This document shows, one piece after another, positions 1 through 7,756 of a stretch of DNA of 64,000 nucleotides (position 1 is the stretch's first letter; every line of letters starts with the position of its first letter). Origin of the DNA: Cytophaga aurantiaca DSM 3654 (GTDB taxonomy: Bacteria > Bacteroidota > Bacteroidia > Cytophagales > Cytophagaceae); assembly GCF_000379725.1 (NCBI RefSeq), contig NZ_KB903665.1:14328-78327 (forward strand), written 5' to 3'. The translations under genes were made by a program, and so were the position numbers. The notes under the pieces are model-generated. The model searched no databases. It saw only the letters and a list, made by a program, of their open reading frames with translations, and was not told the origin of the DNA.

Positions 1-348
1 GCAAAGTCCCCTTTAGGGGATTTAGGTTTTTTTGCTGTTGTTGGTGTTTCTGCTTGAACAAATGAAACGATAGAGGTAGCGCAATTACGCAGACCACCAA
101 CAACCATAGTCTACAACTAACAAGAGCAATGAGTTGTTGGTAGCCCGCGTTGTTCTCGGTTTATTAAAGATACAGTAGAACTGGCGGGAATACCAACAAC
201 AGCGTAAGTGGTCAGTGGTCAGTAAACAGTGGTCAGTAAAGTTCTTCTTAAGAATTTTATATTTATCATACTCTCAAAAATTACTTCACAATAAATTGTT
301 GAGCAAAGTCCCCTTTAGGGGATTTAGGGGTAAGCGAATGTTTACTGA
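1..348. repeat. Gene-free repeat-rich region with a 26-bp direct repeat
   Basis: No gene is seen here. An identical 26-bp sequence (core AAGTCCCCTTTAGGGGATTT, itself a small hairpin) occurs at 1-26 and 303-328. Between the copies lie GTTGTTGGT/ACCAACAAC segments in both orientations (about 90-105, 131-146 and 184-202), able to pair into an imperfect hairpin, and a run of GTCAGT-type units at 208-240. A further GTCAGT-type block at 341-360 forms the 3' end of the neighbouring minus-strand gene. The region looks like accumulated small intergenic repeats and no transposase is present. Confidence 0.7.
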
Positions 349-1830
349 TTACTGACCACTATTCTTCAACACCTTTACCAATTCAATCAAGGGATGACTT
401 TCACCTGCAAATTTAATTTTAATATTTCCTGTTAGTTGATTGTTCTCTTTTTTTACATGAAGCAGGATTGAAGAAATCTGTTTATACTTTTCAACTGCTT
501 GAAACAAGTCGGCATTTTTTATTTGGGAATCAGCTAATCCTTTCAGTGAAGCAGGATTGACTGTTACCAGCAGGGCTGCATCGAGTGGGTGCGGACCGGG
601 AGTTCTGGCCCATTCAGACGTGTGTTTGTTGTGTACGGTCAACGTATTAGTTGAATTCAGGCTCAGCTCGCTATCAAAGTTTCCATATATAACCGCAAAC
701 GGTTGTTTCCCTTTTGACACCAGACCTTCTTTTTGCAGATAGCTTAGAAAATTCTGTGCTGCTGTTTTGTTTTTTTGTTCCAGCGAAATTTTGAAGATGG
801 GTTCAACAATACTTGAATCTTTTTTTTGTAAAACGGTTTCAAACTCATCATTCAATACGGAAGCATAGTAGCTGCTTTTTATTTTTTTCCAACCGTTGAA
901 TTCAAGCGTAAGATTGTTCTTATCAACTGCCGTAAGAAAAGGAGCAATGGTTTCTTTTTCTTTTAAATAGGATTGCTGCAAGTCAGGAATTTTGTTGAGG
1001 AGTTGCTGTAAACCCGTAGCATTAAAATTACCTGCGCAGAAAAGCGCTGCTTCATTGTTCTGATGTGTAATAGAAGATTGATTGAGTACTGCCGCTAAAA
1101 AGCCTTTGTAGGTCCAGTTGATATCCAGCAGATCATCATTGCTCATTACATTGAACGATACCAATGCAGAATCCAATAATGGAGATTTAACAGCAGAGGG
1201 TAAAAATAATGTATTGATGTTACCGGATATCAGAATTGTTTGATCGGAAGCGAATTCTAATGTGTCTACATTCGCATCAGATGGAGCAGTAGGTAATGTA
1301 TCCTTTACAGTAAAAAATCTGCAGGCTGCAAGTGAATCCGATCGACCGGAAACAAATAATAAATTTATTGAATCGTACAGCCAGATTCCTTCATTGCTTC
1401 GGAAGGAATAGATTTTTTTCTGATTGACCGTGAAGCTATCGCTTTTAAACGATCGTTTTAATGCGAGATCATTTTCTATTGAAAAGAGCAAGCCTTTATA
1501 GAATGTACTGTCTTTGCATACGGAGAAATATTGAATGTTGTCTTGCGCATTAATAGAATACGTATTAGGCGAGCGTACTATTTTAAGTAAGGTATTGCTA
1601 TTGGTATCTGTTTTGAAAATTTTATTAAAATCTCCATTCAACAGAGCAGACCAGGCTATGTCTTTTTTTATCTGCTGCAGATTGATTGAACCGTAGATCC
1701 AGCTGGAATCAGGGATAGCTACACGATGCATAGGGCTTATAACAGACGTATCTCTTTTACACGAACGGTAAAAGAGATACGATAGAGCAAACGTTATAAG
1801 GAGTCCCGCAAAAATGAATCCTTTACGCAT
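349..1830 (-). CDS. Membrane-anchored protein of unknown function
   Basis: A protein of 493 residues that I cannot assign to a named family. Residues 6-22 form one hydrophobic segment followed by a Cys-containing basic stretch, so it is probably an inner-membrane-anchored or exported protein with a large periplasmic part. The body is rich in Ser, Thr, Asn and Leu with no recognisable catalytic motif. It follows the 691-residue protein on the same strand by 2 nt, so the two are probably co-transcribed. The last codons, Ser-Gly-Gln-stop, are encoded by an AGTGGTCAGTAA intergenic-type repeat, so the C-terminus was probably created or altered by that repeat. Coding is well supported by length and spacing. 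Confidence 0.75.
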   Translation of the reverse strand: MRKGFIFAGLLITFALSYLFYRSCKRDTSVISPMHRVAIPDSSWIYGSINLQQIKKDIAWSALLNGDFNKIFKTDTNSNTLLKIVRSPNTYSINAQDNIQYFSVCKDSTFYKGLLFSIENDLALKRSFKSDSFTVNQKKIYSFRSNEGIWLYDSINLLFVSGRSDSLAACRFFTVKDTLPTAPSDANVDTLEFASDQTILISGNINTLFLPSAVKSPLLDSALVSFNVMSNDDLLDINWTYKGFLAAVLNQSSITHQNNEAALFCAGNFNATGLQQLLNKIPDLQQSYLKEKETIAPFLTAVDKNNLTLEFNGWKKIKSSYYASVLNDEFETVLQKKDSSIVEPIFKISLEQKNKTAAQNFLSYLQKEGLVSKGKQPFAVIYGNFDSELSLNSTNTLTVHNKHTSEWARTPGPHPLDAALLVTVNPASLKGLADSQIKNADLFQAVEKYKQISSILLHVKKENNQLTGNIKIKFAGESHPLIELVKVLKNSGQ

Positions 1831-1832
1831 GA

Positions 1833-3908
1833 TTATTTTTTAGTAAAATGAACATAGATCTCGTCCATCATCTGCGCCAAAATGTTGATACTGTTCTTTT
1901 TGTCGTCGTTAAACAGAATCTCTGATTTGGTATGTACATTTGTATTTTCATCAAAATCTGTAGAATAAATAGTTTCATCAAAATACTTAGCAAGTATTTC
2001 CAATACTTCAGCCGTTTCTTTGTCTTCTACAAATTGCACCGATGATGCCAGTATTTTTCCTACTTCAATATACGCTCCGGATTGGTGCGTTGTTATGCGG
2101 TTGAAGTTTTCTATTTCATACCCACTTTTAGAACCTGTACCATGTTTGGTAGGATTAAAGTTGTTGTCATTGGTAAGAATACATACCGATTTATCTACCC
2201 AGATGTATTGATTCATATCGCCAAGTACAACCAGATAACGGTTTTTTTCTTTTTGAATAAATCCTTTCTGGATCATAATAGCCAGATATTTATTGAACAA
2301 GGAATCATTGTTGATTGTTGCCGCAAACGAATACAAAGGCATTGGAATGGTATTCGATTTTTCAACTTCAACATAATTGTATTCTTCATCCATTTCGTAG
2401 ACTTTCGATTTCTTCTCTACACTGGTCATGGCATGATACAGGAATATAAATTCGCCATTAAAGATGCTCCATAGTTCGTCGCCTTTAATGCCTAAGCGTT
2501 TATATGTTTGAAACGCAAGGGTGTCTTTGCGATCCCCGATCATAGTATATAAGCTGTCTTGTCTAAGCTCTAATGAATCGAGTTGATACCAGTTTAATGT
2601 TTCATGTTCGTATTTGGCATCAGAAGAATTATACTCATACGCGTAGGCGTTTGCATCATAGGTGCCGTTATCCTGATACACTGTTCCTGAATCTGTTATG
2701 GTAGAGTTTTCTTCACCATAGGGATTGCTTTCTTCATCCGGTCCATTTACCATATAGTCGATCGTATCAATCTCTTTTCTATAAGCCCGTACTAATGTAT
2801 CGGTTTCAAAGACATCGCTCTGTTGCTCTCTCAATGCTTTAATAAGCAAGGTATCCATATTGTAGTTGAATGTTTTGTCTACAAATTTTTGTACTTCCAC
2901 AAAACTGAATGCGTAACTGATATAACTTGTAACAGGTGTTTGATATACAATGCTGGCCAGCTTCGCAGAAGGTTTTAAATTGAATATGGGATTTAAAATA
3001 TCTGCTAATTTTTTTCCGTAGAATTGATTTCCTGTAAAAGTTATTTTTCCATTATCGAAACTTGCGTAGCTGAAACTGAAATTGTCTGTAAACAGACCTG
3101 CATTGATAACCGTCGTATCTTTGATGTATTCACTTTTATTGATCTCATCAAATAACCACGGGGTCTGCATGAACGCATTTGAATTGAATGCATAGGATAC
3201 GTCCGCATCAACTCCAAGACCATTCAGTAAACGTGTATTGTTTAAGACACTGTTAGATGCGAGAGGTGTTGTAACCAGTGCAACGATCTTTTTTATTTCG
3301 GCTTTTGTATAATCGTTTTTGTAACCACGGTATGGAAGTTTGCATAAAAATACTTTATCTGATTTCCATACGATCAGTGAAGTACTGCTTTGTATATAGG
3401 AAATTCCTTTACCTGCTTTGGAGATCTTCGCTTTGTTGCGGTACCAAAGATCTTTTATAAAGGAGGCAAATTTGGTGCTGTTTAAAAGCGGAATGGCTAC
3501 AATATTGATTGGTTCTTCATACGTAGAATAAGTATCATATTCATAGTCGTAATCATAATCATAATCGTCATTCTTTTTCTTTTTAGAAACGTTAGGTTTT
3601 TTAACAGTAATGTCTTTGATCGTATAATAATACATATCTGTTTTAATATTTAATCCTGTTTCATCGGGTGTTTCAAACAAGGTTGTAATCGCTCTTTCTT
3701 CAGCTGTTTTATTGTTCAGCATTTTGAAAAGAAAATCTTTATACATTTCTGTTGCCCGCAATTCGTCGAAATTGACATTCTTATTTATGCGTGCTCCGTT
3801 TATTTTAATAATATATGTTGAGCTTTCAGGAATATAATTTTTAAGATCCTGTGCATTCAAAAATATAGAAGAAGATGCGATGGTAAGAAAAAGGAATATT
3901 TTTTTCAT
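1833..3908 (-). CDS. Secreted protein, resembles DUF4836-type Bacteroidota proteins
   Basis: The start at 3908 gives a 691-residue protein beginning with a clean signal peptide (MKKIFLFLTIASSSIFLNAQ); an upstream Met at 3923 would add five residues. The N-terminal region, 'YIPESSTYIIKINGARI', resembles the opening of DUF4836-type exported proteins of Bacteroidota, which have no established function; this is a resemblance only. Around residues 115-130 there is an unusual Asp/Tyr alternating tract, and a second acidic Tyr/Asn-rich stretch lies in the middle. It sits between a lipoprotein gene and a membrane protein gene on the same strand, with a 2-nt gap downstream, suggesting an envelope-related operon. 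Confidence 0.75.
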   Translation of the reverse strand: MKKIFLFLTIASSSIFLNAQDLKNYIPESSTYIIKINGARINKNVNFDELRATEMYKDFLFKMLNNKTAEERAITTLFETPDETGLNIKTDMYYYTIKDITVKKPNVSKKKKNDDYDYDYDYEYDTYSTYEEPINIVAIPLLNSTKFASFIKDLWYRNKAKISKAGKGISYIQSSTSLIVWKSDKVFLCKLPYRGYKNDYTKAEIKKIVALVTTPLASNSVLNNTRLLNGLGVDADVSYAFNSNAFMQTPWLFDEINKSEYIKDTTVINAGLFTDNFSFSYASFDNGKITFTGNQFYGKKLADILNPIFNLKPSAKLASIVYQTPVTSYISYAFSFVEVQKFVDKTFNYNMDTLLIKALREQQSDVFETDTLVRAYRKEIDTIDYMVNGPDEESNPYGEENSTITDSGTVYQDNGTYDANAYAYEYNSSDAKYEHETLNWYQLDSLELRQDSLYTMIGDRKDTLAFQTYKRLGIKGDELWSIFNGEFIFLYHAMTSVEKKSKVYEMDEEYNYVEVEKSNTIPMPLYSFAATINNDSLFNKYLAIMIQKGFIQKEKNRYLVVLGDMNQYIWVDKSVCILTNDNNFNPTKHGTGSKSGYEIENFNRITTHQSGAYIEVGKILASSVQFVEDKETAEVLEILAKYFDETIYSTDFDENTNVHTKSEILFNDDKKNSINILAQMMDEIYVHFTKK

Positions 3909-3947
3909 AAGAGTATAATACAAGATATACGTATGCAGATTAAAAGA

Positions 3948-4613
3948 TTATTGACCAACCGTAATGACATTGTTTGATATGCCTTTGTCCGCAATGGTTG
4001 ACCATACATCTTTTTTATAAAGCGTTGCTTTTTTGCTTGGAGATAAAGAGTAATTCATTGAATTACCCACACTGATTGTGGTGTCAAATCTACAGATAAC
4101 GGTATAGTTTGCTTTTTGTAATAAATCGCGTTCCTGAGAGCCTGCTAACTGTGTCACATGTTCCAGTTCAGAACTGTTTGTGTTGCGTTTGAAAACACCG
4201 TTTTCGTAGGAATATAAGTTAAACGTTGCAGGCGCTTTTTTATCGTAGGTTTTCCAGAGATTCAGAATCGCATTATTCAGCGAAGCTACATTTTTGAAGT
4301 CACAGCTTAAATGATAAATGTAATTTGTGTGATCCTGCGTTATCACAACATTGCTGATGCCATCAATGGTTTTTAATTTATTTTTTACTTCCGTGATTTT
4401 AGCATCGGCCATTTCTATTGTAGGCACTTTAAAATGCAGGATACTGTCTTGTGTACGGATCTTATCTATTTGATTTTTACTTTGACTCAGGTTCACGATG
4501 AATTTGTATGTGCCGCTGCCGTTCTTATGAACGGTTACGTCTTCAATAACTTCAAAGCAGGAAGCCATTGTTATTGTTATAAGAAGTAGGATGGTGTGTA
4601 AGGTGTATTTCAT
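3948..4613 (-). CDS. Lipoprotein of unknown function
   Basis: The 221-residue product starts with a hydrophobic signal ending in a lipobox-like 'ITMASC' (Cys19), so it is predicted to be a lipid-anchored envelope protein. The mature part begins 'FEVIEDVTVHKNGSGTYKFIVNLS', a beta-rich sequence seen at the start of some Bacteroidota lipoproteins. I cannot assign a family beyond that. It is first in a three-gene minus-strand group, 39 nt ahead of the 691-residue protein. Its upstream region carries GTCAGT-type repeat DNA and a long inverted repeat, so its promoter is not obvious. Confidence 0.7.
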   Translation of the reverse strand: MKYTLHTILLLITITMASCFEVIEDVTVHKNGSGTYKFIVNLSQSKNQIDKIRTQDSILHFKVPTIEMADAKITEVKNKLKTIDGISNVVITQDHTNYIYHLSCDFKNVASLNNAILNLWKTYDKKAPATFNLYSYENGVFKRNTNSSELEHVTQLAGSQERDLLQKANYTVICRFDTTISVGNSMNYSLSPSKKATLYKKDVWSTIADKGISNNVITVGQ

Positions 4614-4667
4614 AATTAAGTGGACAGTTGTCAGTAATCAGTTGACGGTAATTTTGCTTCTGTAGTT

Positions 4668-4740
4668 TGCCGTGGTTGTGTCTTTTCGACCAACCACTTG
4701 CAGGAGACAGGTGGTTGGTCGAAAAGACACAACCACGGCG
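4668..4740. repeat. Long near-perfect inverted repeat (33-bp arms)
   Basis: Arms at 4668-4700 and 4708-4740 are complementary over 33 bp with two mismatches (one at the outer end) around a 7-nt loop. The core reads GTGGTTGTGTCTTTTCGACC and its complement. No T-run follows on either side, so it is not a standard terminator. Degenerate copies of the arm occur at 60045-60078 and 60116-60147, which marks it as a member of a dispersed repeat family. Confidence 0.85.
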
Positions 4741-4853
4741 AAGATAATCAGAATTATATGTAGTCAATTTTTAAAGAAAAGACATTTTAATGACCACTGA
4801 TAACTATTTTTCAATATAATTGATTTATACGTTAAAAGCGGACAGATGTTAAA

Positions 4854-4886
4854 AAATAAAGTCACGCTTTTGGCGTGACTTTATTT
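4854..4886. terminator. Terminator hairpin downstream of ettA
   Basis: A 14-bp perfect stem (4854-4867 with 4873-4886) around TTTTG, with A/T flanks giving a U-tract on the minus strand. It lies 6 nt after the ettA stop codon. Confidence 0.85.
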
Positions 4887-4891
4887 AGGCA

Positions 4892-6562
4892 TTATTTAAC
4901 TAATTTTTTATATCGGATACGTTGCGGGCCAACATCACCCAGACGTTTCTTTTTATTCTCTTCGTAATCGGAGTAATTCCCTTCGAACCAGTATACTTGA
5001 GAGTCGCCTTCAAAGGCAAGAATGTGTGTAGCCACACGATCCAGGAACCAACGGTCGTGGGAAATAATTACCGCACAACCACCAAAGTTTTCCAGAGCTT
5101 CTTCCAATGCACGAAGTGTATTTACATCCAGGTCATTGGTAGGCTCATCCAGAAGCAATAAGTTAGCACCTGTTTTAAGCGTCATAGCTAAATGCACACG
5201 GTTGCGTTCACCACCGGATAATACACCTACTTTTTTCTCCTGATCTGAACCGCCAAAGTTGAAACGGCTTACATATGCACGGGAGTTTACTTGTTTATTA
5301 CCAAGCATCAAATGTTCTGTTCCGCCGGATATGGTTTCAAATACAGACTTTTCAGGATCCAAGCCGGAGTGTTCCTGATCGTAGTAACCGATATCTACCG
5401 TTTCTCCGACACCAAACGAACCGGAGTCTGGCTGTGCCTGACCCGTGATTAATTTGAATAGGGTAGTCTTACCTGCACCATTGGGTCCGATAATTCCGAC
5501 AATACCACCTTGCGGCAGGTTGAAGCTCAGATCATCGAATAATAATTTATCGCCAAATGCTTTAGATACATTTTGTACTTCAATGACTTTGTTACCCAAA
5601 CGGCGACCCGCAGGAATAAACATTTCCAGTCTGTCTTCTTTCTCTTTTGTTTCTTCGCCCAATAACTTATCGTATGCACTAATACGTGCTTTAGACTTCG
5701 CCTGACGAGCCTTAGGAGACATGCGAACCCATTCCAACTCGCGTTGTAAGGTCTTCTGACGTTTTGATTCGGTCTTTTCTTCCTGAGATAAACGTGTTTG
5801 TTTCTGATCCAACCAGGAAGAATAATTTCCTTTCCATGGAATACCTTCGCCACGGTCAAGTTCTAAGATCCAGCCTGCAACGTTGTCTAAGAAGTATCTA
5901 TCGTGGGTTACAGCGATTACTGTTCCAGGATATTGTTGTAAGTGTTGTTCAAGCCAGTCTACAGACTCAGCATCCAAGTGGTTGGTAGGTTCATCCAGTA
6001 ACAATACATCCGGCTGCTGTAATAACAAGCGACATAAAGCTACACGTCTTTTTTCACCACCTGACAAATGTTCGATCTTAGCATCGCCTGGCGGACAGCG
6101 TAATGCATCCATTGCGCGTTCCAGTTTGGTATCCAGTTCCCATGCATTGTGCTGATCCAATAATTCCTGAATGCGGCCTTGCTCTTCAATAAGCTTTGTC
6201 ATTTGATCGTCCGTCATTTCTTCGCCGAACTTCAAATTGATCTCTTCAAATTGTTTTAACAGGTTCACCACTTCCTGAACACCTTCTTCAACAATTTCTT
6301 TAACTGTTTTAGTAGGGTCCAGTTTAGGTTCCTGCTCCAACATACCAACGGTGTAACCCGGACTGAAAGCCACATCGCCAATGAATTCTTTATCAATACC
6401 CGCAATGATCTTAAGCAGGGTAGACTTACCCGAACCGTTCAAACCTAAGACACCGATTTTAGCGCCATAGAAAAACGATAGATATATGTTTTTAATGATT
6501 TGTCTTTTAGGTGGTATGATCTTACTCACACCAGCCATAGAGAATATAATTTGTTCGCTCAT
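4892..6562 (-). CDS. Energy-dependent translational throttle protein EttA (ABC-F ATPase)
   Basis: A 556-residue soluble protein with two ABC ATPase domains and no membrane segments, the usual EttA length. Walker A motifs are GLNGSGKST (residues 40-48) and GPNGAGKTT; signatures are LSGGEKRR and LSGGERNR; Walker B motifs are [11 protein letters not shown] and [11 protein letters not shown]. The linker between the domains holds the basic, Lys/Arg-rich ABC-F region. EttA binds the ribosomal E site and gates the first elongation step according to ATP/ADP (family knowledge). It is transcribed alone, with a strong terminator downstream and CTAG-rich repeat DNA upstream. Confidence 0.95.
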   Translation of the reverse strand: MSEQIIFSMAGVSKIIPPKRQIIKNIYLSFFYGAKIGVLGLNGSGKSTLLKIIAGIDKEFIGDVAFSPGYTVGMLEQEPKLDPTKTVKEIVEEGVQEVVNLLKQFEEINLKFGEEMTDDQMTKLIEEQGRIQELLDQHNAWELDTKLERAMDALRCPPGDAKIEHLSGGEKRRVALCRLLLQQPDVLLLDEPTNHLDAESVDWLEQHLQQYPGTVIAVTHDRYFLDNVAGWILELDRGEGIPWKGNYSSWLDQKQTRLSQEEKTESKRQKTLQRELEWVRMSPKARQAKSKARISAYDKLLGEETKEKEDRLEMFIPAGRRLGNKVIEVQNVSKAFGDKLLFDDLSFNLPQGGIVGIIGPNGAGKTTLFKLITGQAQPDSGSFGVGETVDIGYYDQEHSGLDPEKSVFETISGGTEHLMLGNKQVNSRAYVSRFNFGGSDQEKKVGVLSGGERNRVHLAMTLKTGANLLLLDEPTNDLDVNTLRALEEALENFGGCAVIISHDRWFLDRVATHILAFEGDSQVYWFEGNYSDYEENKKKRLGDVGPQRIRYKKLVK

Positions 6563-6598
6563 AGTACTGTTTGATTCTGATGGTAAATATCGGAAAAA

Positions 6599-6692
6599 AG
6601 TTGCTAGTTTCTAGCTTCTAGTTGCTAGACTAAAAGCTTATAGGTTATTTTTGTTATTACTCGTCTAGAAACTAACTACTGGTACCTAGTAA
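6599..6692. repeat. CTAG-rich intergenic repeat pair
   Basis: Two blocks, about 6600-6632 and 6661-6692, carry six CTAG tetranucleotides in short units of the form CTAGTTTCTAG or TTGCTAG. The second block is roughly the reverse complement of the first, so they could pair. The same unit type recurs at 16895-16920 and 21024-21052. Confidence 0.7.
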
Positions 6693-6722
6693 CTATTTCT
6701 TATCCACATTTTCGAAAAATAG

Positions 6723-6752
6723 TTTGTAATACTAATTAATATTTTATTTTTG
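6723..6752 (+). promoter_or_regulatory. Bacteroidota-type promoter for the DUF2795 gene
   Basis: A TTTG at 6723-6726 and a TATTTTTG box at 6745-6752 are separated by 18 nt, matching the Bacteroidota vegetative promoter (TTTG, spacer, TAnnTTTG). The gene starts at 6781, leaving a leader of about 20 nt. Confidence 0.7.
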
Positions 6753-6780
6753 CACGGAAGTTCAAAACGAGGAACAAATT

Positions 6781-7002
6781 ATGTATTGGACACTAGAATT
6801 AGCTTCCTACTTGGAAGATGCCCCTTGGCCGGCTACAAAAGACGAATTGATTGATTTCTCTGTACGCTCTGGAACACCGCTTGAAGTGATTGAAAACTTG
6901 CAAGAACTGGAAGACGATGGTCAACCTTATGAAAGCATCGAAGAAATCTGGCCGGATTATCCGTCTAAAGACGACTTCTTCTTTAATGAGGACGAATATT
7001 AA
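6781..7002 (+). CDS. DUF2795-family small acidic protein
   Basis: A 73-residue, strongly acidic protein (beginning MYWTLELASYLEDAPWPATK) matching the DUF2795 pattern of 'A..L..aPWPATKdELI.yA' followed by a compact helical repeat. The family is widespread in Bacteroidota and its function is unknown. It ends in a run of Asp, Glu and Phe. A good promoter lies upstream and a terminator directly downstream, so it appears to be monocistronic and probably well expressed. Confidence 0.9.
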   Translation: MYWTLELASYLEDAPWPATKDELIDFSVRSGTPLEVIENLQELEDDGQPYESIEEIWPDYPSKDDFFFNEDEY

Positions 7003-7005
7003 TCG

Positions 7006-7036
7006 AAAACCGGGTAGTATGCCCGGTTTTTTATTT
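7006..7036 (+). terminator. Rho-independent terminator after the DUF2795 gene
   Basis: The stem AACCGGG/CCCGGTT closes a 7-nt loop (7015-7021) and is followed by a T-run. It ends only about 9 nt before the TTG start of the next gene. Confidence 0.85.
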
Positions 7037-7044
7037 TATATCAA

Positions 7045-7689
7045 TTGAATATACTAGAAATCAAAGATTTATCTGTTGATATTCAAGGGCGTTCCATTGT
7101 AAACGCGTTTAATTTAACAGCCAAACCGGGTGATGTAGTCTTTATTACCGGAGACAATGGATCGGGTAAATCGACTGTGCTCAAAACAATCGCCGGATAC
7201 ATTCCTTCTTCAAAAGGTAGTATACATTTTTCAGGGAAACAATCGGCTGAGTATTCTCTTTTGCAATGGCACCAGGTGGTGCATTACCTTCCGCAGCATA
7301 ATTCTTTGGCTTTTCCTATTAAAGTGAAAGACCTGCTGATAATGGCTTTCTACAGAGATAAGAAATGGTTTGAAGAATATTCTTCTCTGTACCATCAGGC
7401 AGTAACGGAATTGGCTCAACGTTTTGGCATTACCCATTTACTGGATCGCAATGCAAAGGAACTTTCAGGTGGTGAGCTGCAATTATGCTGGCTTGTACAA
7501 TCTTTTTTAGCCCGTCCGGAGGTTCTTTTACTGGATGAACCTACACAATACCTGGATGCTAAAAACAGAACCTTATTTTTTAGTTTATTAAATGAGATGC
7601 AAGCGCTCAATCCCTTTATTTGCTTGTGTGTAACGCACGATCTACCTTTCAAAAAAGAAGCCTACGGCACAATTCTCACCCTTTCTTAA
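7045..7689 (+). CDS. Stand-alone ABC transporter ATP-binding protein
   Basis: A 214-residue single ABC domain starting at a TTG codon. Walker A is GDNGSGKST (about residue 36), the signature is LSGGELQ, Walker B is VLLLDEPTQ, and the H-loop is 'CVTHD'. The Q-loop region 'HYLPQHNSLAFPIKVKDLL' resembles the siderophore/haem (FecE/HmuV-like) subgroup, but no permease or binding protein is adjacent, so the substrate is unknown. The start lies just beyond the preceding terminator. It may be transcribed by read-through or from a promoter overlapping the hairpin. A later start is possible, since no ribosome binding site is visible. Confidence 0.85.
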   Translation: MNILEIKDLSVDIQGRSIVNAFNLTAKPGDVVFITGDNGSGKSTVLKTIAGYIPSSKGSIHFSGKQSAEYSLLQWHQVVHYLPQHNSLAFPIKVKDLLIMAFYRDKKWFEEYSSLYHQAVTELAQRFGITHLLDRNAKELSGGELQLCWLVQSFLARPEVLLLDEPTQYLDAKNRTLFFSLLNEMQALNPFICLCVTHDLPFKKEAYGTILTLS

Positions 7690-7756
7690 ATCTTCAATTT
7701 ATCTTATTAATGGCACATAATCCTCATATAATTCTAAATTATATGTAAATTATGCT

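Noticed and set aside
2082-2474. 130-codon plus-strand frame
   Set aside because: Antisense to the 691-residue exported protein, with an aromatic-rich and biased product typical of a shadow frame.
4668-4740. Ends of an insertion sequence
   Set aside because: Loop of only 7 nt, no transposase and no target duplication; better called a hairpin repeat.
4552-4767. 71-codon minus-strand frame upstream of the 221-residue lipoprotein
   Set aside because: It overlaps the start of that gene and runs through the 33-bp inverted repeat; composition is that of repeat DNA rather than protein.
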